Shown here: one piece after another, positions 43,977-51,389 of the stretch | How the letters are laid out: each line of letters starts with the position of its first letter | Numbering within the stretch: position 1 is the first letter of the stretch | Translations under genes and position numbers: made by a program | NCBI RefSeq assembly: GCF_025567345.1 | Contig: NZ_JAOQJS010000002.1 | Span: 248,001-312,000, forward strand | Source: Coprococcus ammoniilyticus | GTDB taxonomy: Bacteria > Bacillota > Clostridia > Lachnospirales > Lachnospiraceae | Direction: 5' to 3' | Length of the DNA: 64,000 nucleotides | The notes under the pieces: generated by a model | Told to the model about the DNA's origin: nothing | Seen by the model: only the letters and a program-made list of their open reading frames with translations | The model's database searches: none

Positions 43977-44675
43977 ATGATGTTACAGGAAAATTATGAA
44001 AGCGTAGATAAAAAGATCACAGAAGCATGCAGACGGGCTGGTCGGAACAGGGATGCGGTTACTCTGATCGCTGTCAGCAAGACCAAACCGTTAAGTGATA
44101 TTGAAGAATTATTACAGAATACAGATGCTGAAAATTTTGGAGAGAACAAGGTTCAGGAACTGGTCGATAAATATGAACATATATCCAGACCGGTCAAATG
44201 GCATATGATCGGGCATCTGCAGACGAACAAAGTCAAATATATCGTTGATAAGGTCTGCCTGATACATTCTGTTGATTCCGTGAATCTTGCAAAAACGATT
44301 GAAAAAGAAGCAGCAAAGCATAATGTTGTTGTTCCTGTTTTAATAGAAGTAAATGTTGCAGGGGAAGAAAGCAAGTTTGGTGTATCCGTTGAGGAAACGG
44401 AAGACTTGATCCGGCAGATCAAAGACTTTCCTCATATACATATTGATGGACTGATGACGATTGCACCATTTGTAGCCAATCCGGAAGAGAATCGCGTGCA
44501 CTTCCGTCGCCTTAAGGAATTATTACTTGACATCAATTCTAAAAACATTGATAATGTTCATATGAATGTCTTATCAATGGGTATGACAAACGACTATGAA
44601 GTAGCTGTCGAGGAGGGTGCTACCATGGTCCGAGTTGGAACCGGTATCTTCGGTGAAAGAAATTATAATATTTAA
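43977..44675 (+). CDS. YggS/YlmE-family PLP-binding protein
   Basis: PLP homeostasis protein (PLPBP) with a single TIM-barrel domain of alanine-racemase type. The PLP lysine is in LIAVSKTKPLSDI (about residue 37), and GENKVQEL, WHMIGHLQTNK, FGVS and LSMGMTNDYEVAVEEGATMVRVG (shown in part: SMGMTNDYEVAVEEGA) are diagnostic. 232 residues. It lies directly before sepF, as ylmE does in Bacillus and other Firmicutes. Confidence 0.93.
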   Translation: MMLQENYESVDKKITEACRRAGRNRDAVTLIAVSKTKPLSDIEELLQNTDAENFGENKVQELVDKYEHISRPVKWHMIGHLQTNKVKYIVDKVCLIHSVDSVNLAKTIEKEAAKHNVVVPVLIEVNVAGEESKFGVSVEETEDLIRQIKDFPHIHIDGLMTIAPFVANPEENRVHFRRLKELLLDINSKNIDNVHMNVLSMGMTNDYEVAVEEGATMVRVGTGIFGERNYNI

Positions 44676-44687
44676 AGGAGAACCATT

Positions 44688-45281
44688 ATGGCAAAGAATG
44701 GAAAAAAAAGCTTTCTGGATTTTTTCAAAGTAGATGAGTCCAGTGATGAATATGAAGATGATTTATTTGAAGATGATGAATATGATGACGATGACGAAGA
44801 GGATTTCGAAGAGGATTATGTTCCAAAGACCAAAGCTGTAAACGGACGTGCATCTTCCTTTACCGCTGCATCACAGACAGCAGCCCAGCCTGCAAAAAAA
44901 CAGAAATTTACAAAAGCTGCCAGAACATCAGCTCCAGCATCATCAGGCAATTCAAAACTTGTATCTTTTAACAACAGAAGCCAGGGAGGTTCCCAGCAGG
45001 TATTTGTTATTAAACCAGATGAATTTGATGATGCCCAGATGATCATTGACCATTTAAAGGGTGGTCAGGCGATTGTGATCAATATGGAAGGTATGGAGTT
45101 ATCAACAGCCCAGCGTATCATTGATTTCATTGCCGGCGCATGTTATTCCTTAGATGGTTCATTACAGGCGATATCCGGTAATATATTTATTGCAGCACCT
45201 GCTGACATCTATGTATCAGGCGATCTCAGAGAAGAGTTATTAAATGATGCTTTTCTTTCTCCTGAATTAGGAAAATATTAA
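44688..45281 (+). CDS. sepF: Cell division protein SepF
   Basis: FtsZ-bundling membrane anchor of the divisome. The N-terminal amphipathic helix (KSFLDFFKVDE) should bind membrane, followed by a very acidic linker (Asp/Glu, about residues 17-45) and an Ala/Gln-rich stretch. The SepF core occupies about residues 103-195: VFVIKPDEFDDAQMIIDHLK and VINMEGMELSTAQRIIDFI. 197 residues. AAGGAG precedes the ATG. It stands between ylmE-like and divIVA genes. Confidence 0.93.
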   Translation: MAKNGKKSFLDFFKVDESSDEYEDDLFEDDEYDDDDEEDFEEDYVPKTKAVNGRASSFTAASQTAAQPAKKQKFTKAARTSAPASSGNSKLVSFNNRSQGGSQQVFVIKPDEFDDAQMIIDHLKGGQAIVINMEGMELSTAQRIIDFIAGACYSLDGSLQAISGNIFIAAPADIYVSGDLREELLNDAFLSPELGKY

Positions 45282-45341
45282 GTCAATTTTGATATCAGTC
45301 TGTATCAACATATTCTGAAGGTATGATAGGGAGGATTACAA

Positions 45342-46088
45342 ATGCTTACACCTGTTGATTTACAACAAAAGAAATTTCAGCATGGCATGGGGTATACAAA
45401 AAAAGATGTTGACTCATTTTTTGACATTGTTGTCATGAGTTATACGGAATTATATAAGTCTAATGCTGAATTAACAAATCAGGTAAAAACACTTACCGAT
45501 AGTCTGGTTCATTACAGAACAACAGAATCGAAGCTTCAGAAATCACTTATGCTTGCAGAGAAGAATGCAGAAGAAGCTACGAAGAATGCAAATGACAAGG
45601 CTAAAATCATTGAAAATGATGCCAAAATCAAGGCAAATAACATAGTTCATCAGGCACGGGAAGAGCTGGATCGGATTGAAGACAGCATTGAAGGAATCAA
45701 ACAGCAGTATCGTGATTATACAATGGCATTTAAAAATCTGATGGATTCTCATCTTCAGTTTCTTGCTACCAATCCAATTAATGAAGAATTGGGAGTAGAC
45801 TTTGATGAGATCATGAAGGATGCCAAGTATTTCAACGGAAATGCTGCCGTCTATACACCAGGTTCATCTGGCAGTGAAAACGCTGGATCAGGTTCCTTTG
45901 CATCCTTTGGAGGAGATCCTCAGGGCAGAGAAGAATCTACACTCGGCGGTGGCGGAGGCTCAGGAATGGGCGATTCCACACTTGGTGGAAGTGCAGGCAG
46001 CGGCAATGTTGCCAGTGATTCTTCTGTTTACACAAAAAATTTAGGTGGTGGATCATTTGTTGATCCATTCAAATTCAGAAACGAATAA
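45342..46088 (+). CDS. DivIVA-domain protein with Gly/Ser-rich tail
   Basis: Pole- and septum-binding coiled-coil protein. The N-terminal DivIVA domain reads LTPVDLQQKKFQHGMGYTKKDVDSFF; the membrane tip is GMGY where Bacillus has GFRGY, so it is one residue shorter and lacks the Arg. A coiled coil spans about residues 35-130, then a low-complexity tail (about 165-248) with repeated STLGG and Gly/Ser runs. GGGAGG precedes the ATG. Confidence 0.85.
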   Translation: MLTPVDLQQKKFQHGMGYTKKDVDSFFDIVVMSYTELYKSNAELTNQVKTLTDSLVHYRTTESKLQKSLMLAEKNAEEATKNANDKAKIIENDAKIKANNIVHQAREELDRIEDSIEGIKQQYRDYTMAFKNLMDSHLQFLATNPINEELGVDFDEIMKDAKYFNGNAAVYTPGSSGSENAGSGSFASFGGDPQGREESTLGGGGGSGMGDSTLGGSAGSGNVASDSSVYTKNLGGGSFVDPFKFRNE

Positions 46089-46107
46089 TATAATAGAATT
46101 TTTCTTT

Positions 46108-46142
46108 AATTCCCTGTCTGAATGAATGTCGGACAGGGAATT
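46108..46142. other. Stem-loop between divIVA and lspA
   Basis: AATTCCCTGTC (46108-46118) and GACAGGGAATT (46132-46142) form a perfect 11-bp stem with a 13-base loop. No T run follows, so it may process or attenuate rather than end the transcript. Confidence 0.6.
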
Positions 46143-46177
46143 GCTAATAAAAGATATACTCCAGAAAGGTAACGATA

Positions 46178-46693
46178 ATGAAAAAAAACAGTATTCTTGC
46201 ATGTATAAGTATACTTCTTTTGATCGGACTGGATCAGTTTGTGAAATTTCTGATCACAAGTCATATGGCTTTATATGACACAAAACCTGTTATCAAACAG
46301 GTTTTTCATATTACATATATTCAAAATAAAGGAGCTGCATGGGGCAGCTTGCAGGGAAAGCGTTATTTTCTGCTGGCAATAACCATTCTTGTTCTGGCAT
46401 TTCTTGTATATTTTTATGTTCGGATGTTAAAGCTGAATAAGTACAAAGATCTTCGGATTTTATTTATTTTTGTTTTTTCCGGAGCTGCCGGAAATATGAT
46501 CGATCGTATCCGTCTTGGTTATGTAATAGATATGTTTGATTTCCGTCTGATCAATTTTCCGGTCTTTAATGTTGCAGATATCTATGTAACCTGTAGTATG
46601 ATCATCCTGTTGGTTTTTATCCTGTTCAAATACAAGGATAATGAACTGGACGATCTATTTGGAAAGTCAAAGAAAGATTCAAAGCAGGAATAA
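46178..46693 (+). CDS. lspA: Lipoprotein signal peptidase (signal peptidase II)
   Basis: Aspartic membrane protease that removes signal peptides from diacylglyceryl-modified lipoproteins. 171 residues with four membrane helices. Catalytic Asp residues lie in NMIDRIRLGYVIDMFDF (Asp of VIDMF) and FNVADIYV; QNKGAAWGSLQG is the conserved N-terminal loop. The rluD-like gene follows after 3 bases, the standard pair (lspA-ylyB). Confidence 0.95.
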   Translation: MKKNSILACISILLLIGLDQFVKFLITSHMALYDTKPVIKQVFHITYIQNKGAAWGSLQGKRYFLLAITILVLAFLVYFYVRMLKLNKYKDLRILFIFVFSGAAGNMIDRIRLGYVIDMFDFRLINFPVFNVADIYVTCSMIILLVFILFKYKDNELDDLFGKSKKDSKQE

Positions 46694-46696
46694 TAT

Positions 46697-47614
46697 ATGG
46701 AAACTTATAATATTGAAGCAGATGAAAACTGGAAAGGCAAACGGGTTGATAAAAGTTTAGCCGATTACTTTGACGATTATTCGCGCTCATTTCTGAAAAA
46801 ACTGTTAGATGATGGAAATGTACTGGTGAATGATAAAAAGGCAAAACCAAGCTTGAAAATCGCGTCTGGTGACAAAATAGATATTACGATTCCGGATATT
46901 TCACCTGTAGAAATTGAACCGGAAGATATTCCGCTTGATATCGTATATGAAGATGATGATATCATCATTGTAAACAAACCAAAGGGCATGGTCGTTCACC
47001 CGGCTCCCGGACATTATTCCGGAACACTGGTAAATGGTCTGATGTATCATTTCAAGGATTCTTTATCTGGCATTAACGGAGAACTTCGTCCCGGTATCGT
47101 GCATCGAATTGATATGGACACAACCGGGCTTCTTGTTGTCTGCAAAAATGATGCTGCACATAATTTTCTGTCGGAGCAGCTTGCCGTTCATTCGATTACA
47201 AGAAAATACTATGCGATCTGCTATAATTATTTTACAGAAGATGAAGGTATGGTAGATTTTCCGATTGGAAGACATCCAACCGAACGTAAAAAAATGGCGG
47301 TTAATTATAAGAATGGCAGACATGCAGTCACCCGTTATAAAGTTCTGAAAAAACTGAAAAACAATTTCTGTCTGATCGAATGTCAGTTGGAAACCGGACG
47401 GACACATCAGATCCGTGTCCATATGGCATATATCAAGCATCCGCTTTTAGGAGATGCCGTATATGGACCTAAAAATCAGCCATATCACCTGCAGGGGCAG
47501 ACACTTCATGCCGGTGTACTTGGTTTTATTCATCCGTCTACAAAAGAATATGTGGAATTTTCAAGTGAACTCCCTGAGTATTTCCAGAAACTGTTAAAAC
47601 AACTGGAGCTTTAA
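46697..47614 (+). CDS. rluD: RluD-type pseudouridine synthase (YlyB-like)
   Basis: 305 residues: S4 domain (about 1-75, with SRSFLKKLLDDGNVLVNDKK), then the catalytic domain with VNKPKGMVVHPAPGH, the catalytic Asp in IVHRIDMDTTGLLV and the closing TGRTHQIRVHMAYI. This class modifies 23S rRNA helix 69 in E. coli; the Bacillus counterpart after lspA is YlyB. A strong terminator follows, ending the division cluster. Confidence 0.9.
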   Translation: METYNIEADENWKGKRVDKSLADYFDDYSRSFLKKLLDDGNVLVNDKKAKPSLKIASGDKIDITIPDISPVEIEPEDIPLDIVYEDDDIIIVNKPKGMVVHPAPGHYSGTLVNGLMYHFKDSLSGINGELRPGIVHRIDMDTTGLLVVCKNDAAHNFLSEQLAVHSITRKYYAICYNYFTEDEGMVDFPIGRHPTERKKMAVNYKNGRHAVTRYKVLKKLKNNFCLIECQLETGRTHQIRVHMAYIKHPLLGDAVYGPKNQPYHLQGQTLHAGVLGFIHPSTKEYVEFSSELPEYFQKLLKQLEL

Positions 47615-47654
47615 AATTCGTTTTATATTAATTTTAATATAAAACGAATTTTTT
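47613..47654 (+). terminator. Intrinsic terminator of the sepF-lspA-rluD operon
   Basis: A perfect 18-bp A/T-rich hairpin runs from 47613 to 47652 with the left arm starting AAAATTCGTTTT, and the right arm ends in six T. It overlaps the rluD-like stop codon. Confidence 0.88.
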
Positions 47655-47656
47655 GA

Positions 47657-47685
47657 TTTACATTTTTTTGTGGAAATGTTATAAT
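47657..47685 (+). promoter_or_regulatory. Promoter of the cytidylate-kinase-like gene
   Basis: TTTACA (47657-47662) and TATAAT (47680-47685), 17 bases apart, with TGT before the -10 box (extended -10). The leader to the ATG at 47787 is about 95 bases, A/T-rich and without a clear fold. Confidence 0.75.
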
Positions 47686-47786
47686 TTTTATTATAAAAAG
47701 TAAACAAATTTATAGTTTTTATACAGAAAACAGTTGTTTATTATTTATAGCAAATTAAAATCATACTTGCAAAGGGGGCTTTTATT

Positions 47787-48401
47787 ATGGCTTGCAATAA
47801 AATCATTACAATAGGACGACAGTTCGGAAGTGGCGGAAGAGAAGTCGGACAGAAACTTGCTGAAAAGCTTGGTATTCCATTTTATGATAAGGAACTTTTA
47901 AAGATAGCGGCAAGAGATAGTGGCATCTGCGAAGAATTATTTGAGAATTTTGACGAGAAACCAACAAACAGTTTTCTCTATACATTGGTAATGGATCCGT
48001 ATTCATTGGGATTCGGAACATCCGGCGAGTTACCACTGAATCATAAGGTATTCCTGGCTGCATTTGACACGATCAAATCTATTGCGGAAAAAGATGGTTC
48101 CTGCGTATTTGTAGGTCGTTGTGCCGATTATGCTTTAAGAGATTATTCCAATATTGTAAATGCATTTATATATGCTGATATCGATGATCGTATAAAACGT
48201 ATTGCGCAGAAATATGAACTGACTGATGCGAAAGCTAAGGATCTGATCCGTAAAGAAGATAAGTCACGTGCATCTTACTACAACTATTACACATCCAAGC
48301 GTTGGGGCGAGATGAAAGGCTACGATATCTGCCTGAATTCCAGCCAGTTTGGAATTGATAATTGTGTAGATATGTTATACGATGCCGTTACCAAATATTA
48401 A
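47787..48401 (+). CDS. Cytidylate kinase-like family protein
   Basis: 204 residues. P-loop-like ITIGRQFGSGGREVGQKLAE at the N-terminus and FVGRCADYAL near residue 110 mark the cytidylate-kinase-like family (PF13189 type), which differs from true CMP kinase Cmk. LIRKEDKSRASYYNYYTSK contains the lid Arg/Lys. It has its own promoter and terminator. Whether it phosphorylates nucleoside monophosphates is not known. Confidence 0.88.
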   Translation: MACNKIITIGRQFGSGGREVGQKLAEKLGIPFYDKELLKIAARDSGICEELFENFDEKPTNSFLYTLVMDPYSLGFGTSGELPLNHKVFLAAFDTIKSIAEKDGSCVFVGRCADYALRDYSNIVNAFIYADIDDRIKRIAQKYELTDAKAKDLIRKEDKSRASYYNYYTSKRWGEMKGYDICLNSSQFGIDNCVDMLYDAVTKY

Positions 48402-48496
48402 TGCAATATATAATACATATAATTAATAACCATTCATACAGGTATTCTTGATAATACTTTATGGCTCGGATAAATGACAAATGATATTACATAATG

Positions 48497-48530
48497 AAAA
48501 ATGTGCTGAGAAAAACTCAGCGCATTTTTT
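48497..48530. terminator. Bidirectional terminator between convergent genes
   Basis: ATGTGCTGAG (48501-48510) pairs with CTCAGCGCAT (48516-48525) around A5 with one G-U pair, flanked by A4 on the left and T6 on the right. It serves the plus-strand kinase-like gene and overlaps the end of the minus-strand recombinase gene. Confidence 0.88.
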
Positions 48531-49584
48531 AATTGTCGCGTTTTTCCCGCAACTGAACACGATTTCTTGCACTTCGTCGTCTGTCCTCATCCATATCTGC
48601 ATAATGTTTTCTTGTCGTATTTACATCACTGTGTCCAAGGACATCAGCAACCAGATAGATATCACCGGTTTCCCTGTATAATTCTGTACCATAGGTACTT
48701 CTTAATTTATGTGGAGTGATATGCTTCATAGGGATAACACCTTCAGAATATTTCTTCACCAACATTTCAACAGAACGAACAGACATTCGTTTTCTCTGAC
48801 TGGATAAGAAGAGAGCATTTTCATGTCCGGACACCGGCTCTATATGTTTGCGTTCCTCAAAATAATCCGTTAAAGCATCTGTAACTTCATCACCGAAGTA
48901 GACATAAGATTCATAACCGCCTTTTCTGGTCACCTTCACTCGACCATTATTAAAATCCACATCATTCAGATCGATGCCGACACATTCCGATACCCTTATG
49001 CCGGTTCCCAGCATAAGGGTTAGAATTGCAAGATCACGAACCTTTGTTTTTGCATGATATGCCTGTTGGTGCTCGGTTAAATGATCACCATATTCAACAG
49101 CATCTAAAAAATCCGCAATCTCATTTATGTCTAATCTGGTTATTGTTTTTCCATGAATCTTTGGCATATCTACTTTTTCAGCCGGATTTGAACTTATACG
49201 GTTATTTTTATAGAGATATGCATAGAATACACGTAAAGCCGATAATTTACGTTTAATTGCCTGTTCACCGTTCGTATAGATCTTTCCGTTTTTTTCATAA
49301 TATTTCAAATATTCCAGATATTCCTCGATGTCTTCAGCCTCAAGCCTTGAAATATCATCCAAGGTGATATCGATCGGCTTACGTCCACGAAACTGTGGAC
49401 ATTCGCTGCATAAAAAGTTATAAAATGTCTTTATGTCGATGGCATAACCAAGTCGCGTTCTGGATGAAGCCTTATTTTCAATTCCTCGAAAGACAACCTT
49501 GACATATGAAGGAAGCTCTGCAAGAATATCTCTTAGTGAAATTGTATTTTTTATATTGATGTCATTTGTATATTCATTTGCCAT
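48529..49584 (-). CDS. Tyrosine recombinase (XerC/XerD-like)
   Basis: 351-residue site-specific recombinase. An N-terminal SAM-like core-binding domain (about 30-150) precedes the catalytic domain: Arg in GTGIRVSECVG, Lys in the beta-hairpin VKVTRKGGYES, HxxR in HKLRSTYG, His in LGHSDVNTTRKHY and the nucleophile Tyr at its end. No excisionase, phage gene or att repeat lies nearby, and its neighbours are housekeeping genes, so a resident chromosomal recombinase is more likely than a mobile integrase. A dif site was not found here. Confidence 0.87.
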   Translation of the reverse strand: MANEYTNDINIKNTISLRDILAELPSYVKVVFRGIENKASSRTRLGYAIDIKTFYNFLCSECPQFRGRKPIDITLDDISRLEAEDIEEYLEYLKYYEKNGKIYTNGEQAIKRKLSALRVFYAYLYKNNRISSNPAEKVDMPKIHGKTITRLDINEIADFLDAVEYGDHLTEHQQAYHAKTKVRDLAILTLMLGTGIRVSECVGIDLNDVDFNNGRVKVTRKGGYESYVYFGDEVTDALTDYFEERKHIEPVSGHENALFLSSQRKRMSVRSVEMLVKKYSEGVIPMKHITPHKLRSTYGTELYRETGDIYLVADVLGHSDVNTTRKHYADMDEDRRRSARNRVQLREKRDN

Positions 49585-49663
49585 AATAGATTTACCTTCC
49601 TATTATTCCGATGCAACTTTTCGTAAAACCTGAGTTTAGCGAATAGTTGTATCTGTTAAATTA

Positions 49664-49692
49664 GTTATATCACACTCTGACTCCAAATGCAA
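49664..49692 (-). promoter_or_regulatory. Promoter of the tyrosine recombinase gene
   Basis: On the minus strand, TTGCAT (49692-49687) and TATAAC (49669-49664) are 17 bases apart, with TGA before the -10 box (extended -10). The leader is about 75 bases. Confidence 0.6.
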
Positions 49693-49790
49693 TTCTTTAT
49701 TTCATATCAAATAAAAATCCGTTTTATTCTTGTAGAATTTCCTTCATATGTTGTTAAGATTGTCTTTCGAAGAATTGTATAGATATCTCC

Positions 49791-49819
49791 TTGAAACAAA
49801 TTTCATTTATAAGTATAAT
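49791..49819 (+). promoter_or_regulatory. Promoter of ttcA
   Basis: TTGAAA (49791-49796) and TATAAT (49814-49819), 17 bases apart. It lies in the 278-base divergent space between the recombinase and ttcA, which otherwise holds only the opposing promoter. Confidence 0.78.
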
Positions 49820-49862
49820 ATACACGGTTATGAAACAAATCTTATCATTTTGAGGTAATTAT

Positions 49863-50618
49863 ATGAAATTACAAAAGTTATTAAGTTATACTAGACGTGC
49901 CATCGATTCATATGAAATGATCGATAATGGTGATAAAATTGCAGTTGGAATTTCTGGTGGTAAGGACAGCCTGACTTTACTCTATGCTCTGGCTGAATTA
50001 CGACGATTCTATCCAAAAAAATTTGATCTGATCGCTATTACAGTTAATCTCGGTTTTGATAATTTTGATACTACAAAGATCGAACAATTATGCAAAGAAC
50101 TTTATGTTCCTTATTATATTGTAGATACAGAAATATATGATATTGTATTTAATATCCGTAAAGAGAAAAATCCATGTTCTCTATGCGCGAAAATGCGAAA
50201 AGGTGCATTAAATCAGAAACTAAATGATCTCAGATGTAATAAGATCGCTTATGCGCATCATAAGGATGATTTTATTGAAACCTTTTTAATGTCCTTATTA
50301 TTCGAAGGCAGAATCCATACTTTCTCACCAAAAACATATCTGGATAAAAGCAAATTGATGGTTATTCGCCCTCTTATGTATATAAACGAAGGTGAAATTA
50401 TCTCTTTTAAAAATGATATGCAGCTTCCTGTGATTAAAAGTCCATGTCCTGCCGATGGATATACGAAACGTGAATATGCAAAACAGGCACTGGCGGAGCT
50501 GGAAAAGGAAACTCCCGGTTGCAAACAACGGATTTTTTCCGCTATTGAACGAGGAACTCTGGATGGCTGGCCTGTAAAGATTGACAATCCAAGACTTTAC
50601 AATAAAGATGCCAGATAA
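49863..50618 (+). CDS. ttcA: tRNA 2-thiocytidine synthetase TtcA-like protein
   Basis: PP-loop ATPase that thiolates C32 of tRNAs. The pyrophosphatase loop is GISGGKDSLTLL (about residues 29-40). The iron-sulfur cysteines are in PCSLCAKMRKGAL (two Cys) and SPCPADG (third Cys), and AYAHHKDDFIET is the family helix. 251 residues. TGAGGTAATT precedes the ATG. It has its own promoter and is flanked by a stem-loop at its end. Confidence 0.88.
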   Translation: MKLQKLLSYTRRAIDSYEMIDNGDKIAVGISGGKDSLTLLYALAELRRFYPKKFDLIAITVNLGFDNFDTTKIEQLCKELYVPYYIVDTEIYDIVFNIRKEKNPCSLCAKMRKGALNQKLNDLRCNKIAYAHHKDDFIETFLMSLLFEGRIHTFSPKTYLDKSKLMVIRPLMYINEGEIISFKNDMQLPVIKSPCPADGYTKREYAKQALAELEKETPGCKQRIFSAIERGTLDGWPVKIDNPRLYNKDAR

Positions 50619-50626
50619 TCGCATTT

Positions 50627-50662
50627 AAGTATAGAATTTATTCTGTATTCTATACTTGTTTT
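50627..50662 (+). terminator. Probable terminator of ttcA
   Basis: AAGTATAGAAT (50627-50637) and ATTCTATACTT (50647-50657) make a perfect 11-bp stem with a 9-base loop, followed by GTTTT. The T run is short but the position is right. Confidence 0.65.
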
Positions 50663-50691
50663 ATGATTATATATATACTCCTGTTTTTAAA

Positions 50692-50779
50692 AATAAAAAG
50701 TATCTGTTTTTATGTTATATGGTAAATCTTGATTCAAACAGACAGTCAATATAACATTACATAACAGATACTTTTTATT
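50692..50779. terminator. 88-base bidirectional terminator-like inverted repeat
   Basis: AATAAAAAGTATCTGTT (50692-50708) and its 17-bp perfect complement (50763-50779) close an inner 9-bp stem, ATGTTATAT/ATATAACAT (50712-50720, 50749-50757), and a 28-base loop. Read on the minus strand it ends TTTTTATTTTT, a good terminator for the LysM gene ending at 50782. Confidence 0.72.
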
Positions 50780-50781
50780 AT

Positions 50782-51108
50782 TTATTCGTAATCATTTACT
50801 TTATAATATGGAATCAGTAAATTAGTTCCATCTACGATGACATCTGTATTCAGATTATTCATCACAAGCACTTCATCGATATAATCCTGTGTAGAAGCAT
50901 ACTCTTCCGTCTTGTATTCATTTGCGATGTCCCAAAGGGTATCTCCTTCTTCTATGGTGATACATTTATAATATTTCTTACTTGCGTTCGATGCGCTGGT
51001 TGCTGGTGAATCCTTATGTGATATAAGGATATACAATACTGTAACCAGAATAATACCTGCTATAATGAAAATCTTCTTTGTACTGATAAATCTTACTACG
51101 TTCTTCAT
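50782..51108 (-). CDS. LysM-domain membrane protein, YneA-like division inhibitor candidate
   Basis: 108 residues: one N-terminal membrane helix (about residues 12-30), a short Ser/Ala linker, and a LysM peptidoglycan-binding domain (ITIEEGDTLWDIANEY to VDGTNLLIPY). In Bacillus the LysM protein YneA is encoded divergently from lexA and delays division during the SOS response; the same layout and three LexA boxes in its promoter support that role here. AGGAGGAAG precedes the ATG. Function by context, not by clear sequence identity. Confidence 0.78.
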   Translation of the reverse strand: MKNVVRFISTKKIFIIAGIILVTVLYILISHKDSPATSASNASKKYYKCITIEEGDTLWDIANEYKTEEYASTQDYIDEVLVMNNLNTDVIVDGTNLLIPYYKVNDYE

Positions 51109-51154
51109 GTTCTCTTCCTCCTTAAAACTTAATTCTATATATAATATAATTCTC

Positions 51155-51168
51155 TGAACAAATGTTTG
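51155..51168. promoter_or_regulatory. LexA (SOS) box 1
   Basis: TGAACAAATGTTTG fits GAAC-N4-GTTY. It lies at the expected transcription start of the LysM gene. Confidence 0.7.
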
Positions 51169-51173
51169 AATAA

Positions 51174-51202
51174 ATTATATCGAACAGTTGTTCATTTGTC
51201 AA
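51174..51202 (-). promoter_or_regulatory. Promoter of the LysM (yneA-like) gene
   Basis: On the minus strand TTGACA (51202-51197) and TATAAT (51179-51174) are perfect consensus boxes 17 bases apart. LexA box 2 fills the spacer, box 1 covers the start region and box 3 lies just upstream, so LexA should block polymerase tightly. Confidence 0.85.
51181..51194. promoter_or_regulatory. LexA (SOS) box 2
   Basis: CGAACAGTTGTTCA contains the exact palindromic halves GAAC and GTTC four bases apart, the best match of the four boxes, and sits between the -35 and -10 boxes of the LysM gene promoter. Confidence 0.85.
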
Positions 51203-51210
51203 TATATTTT

Positions 51211-51224
51211 CGAACATTTGTATG
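51211..51224. promoter_or_regulatory. LexA (SOS) box 3
   Basis: CGAACATTTGTATG keeps the CGAAC half; the right half is imperfect. It lies 9 bases upstream of the -35 box of the LysM gene. Confidence 0.6.
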
Positions 51225-51308
51225 GATTATTCGAAAATATATTCGTCATATCCCAATGACTCCTTTATAATACCAATATGGATGGGGAAAAAAAAGTACG
51301 CAAGAAGA

Positions 51309-51322
51309 AGAACATTTGTTTG
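51309..51322. promoter_or_regulatory. LexA (SOS) box 4, lexA autoregulation
   Basis: AGAACATTTGTTTG fits GAAC-N4-GTTY and overlaps the -35 box of lexA, as expected for autorepression. Confidence 0.75.
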
Positions 51323-51348
51323 CAAAACAAACAATTGTGTGCTACTAT
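51320..51348 (+). promoter_or_regulatory. Promoter of lexA
   Basis: TTGCAA (51320-51325) and TACTAT (51343-51348), 17 bases apart, with TGC before the -10 box (extended -10). The leader to the ATG is about 35 bases and carries AGGAGG. Confidence 0.68.
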
Positions 51349-51389
51349 TATTTATATAACTTTTTAAATACATTTAGGAGGATTTACAT

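Noticed and set aside
46108..46142. Intrinsic terminator after divIVA
   Set aside because: The stem is strong but no T run follows on either strand, so it was listed only as a stem-loop.
48529..49584. Integrase of a mobile element
   Set aside because: No attachment repeats, phage or conjugation genes lie nearby and the flanks are core genes.
49797..49835. A dif-like stretch near TATAATATACACGGTTATG
   Set aside because: The arms resemble dif only in part, with a 9-base centre instead of 6, and the same bases form the ttcA promoter -10 box.
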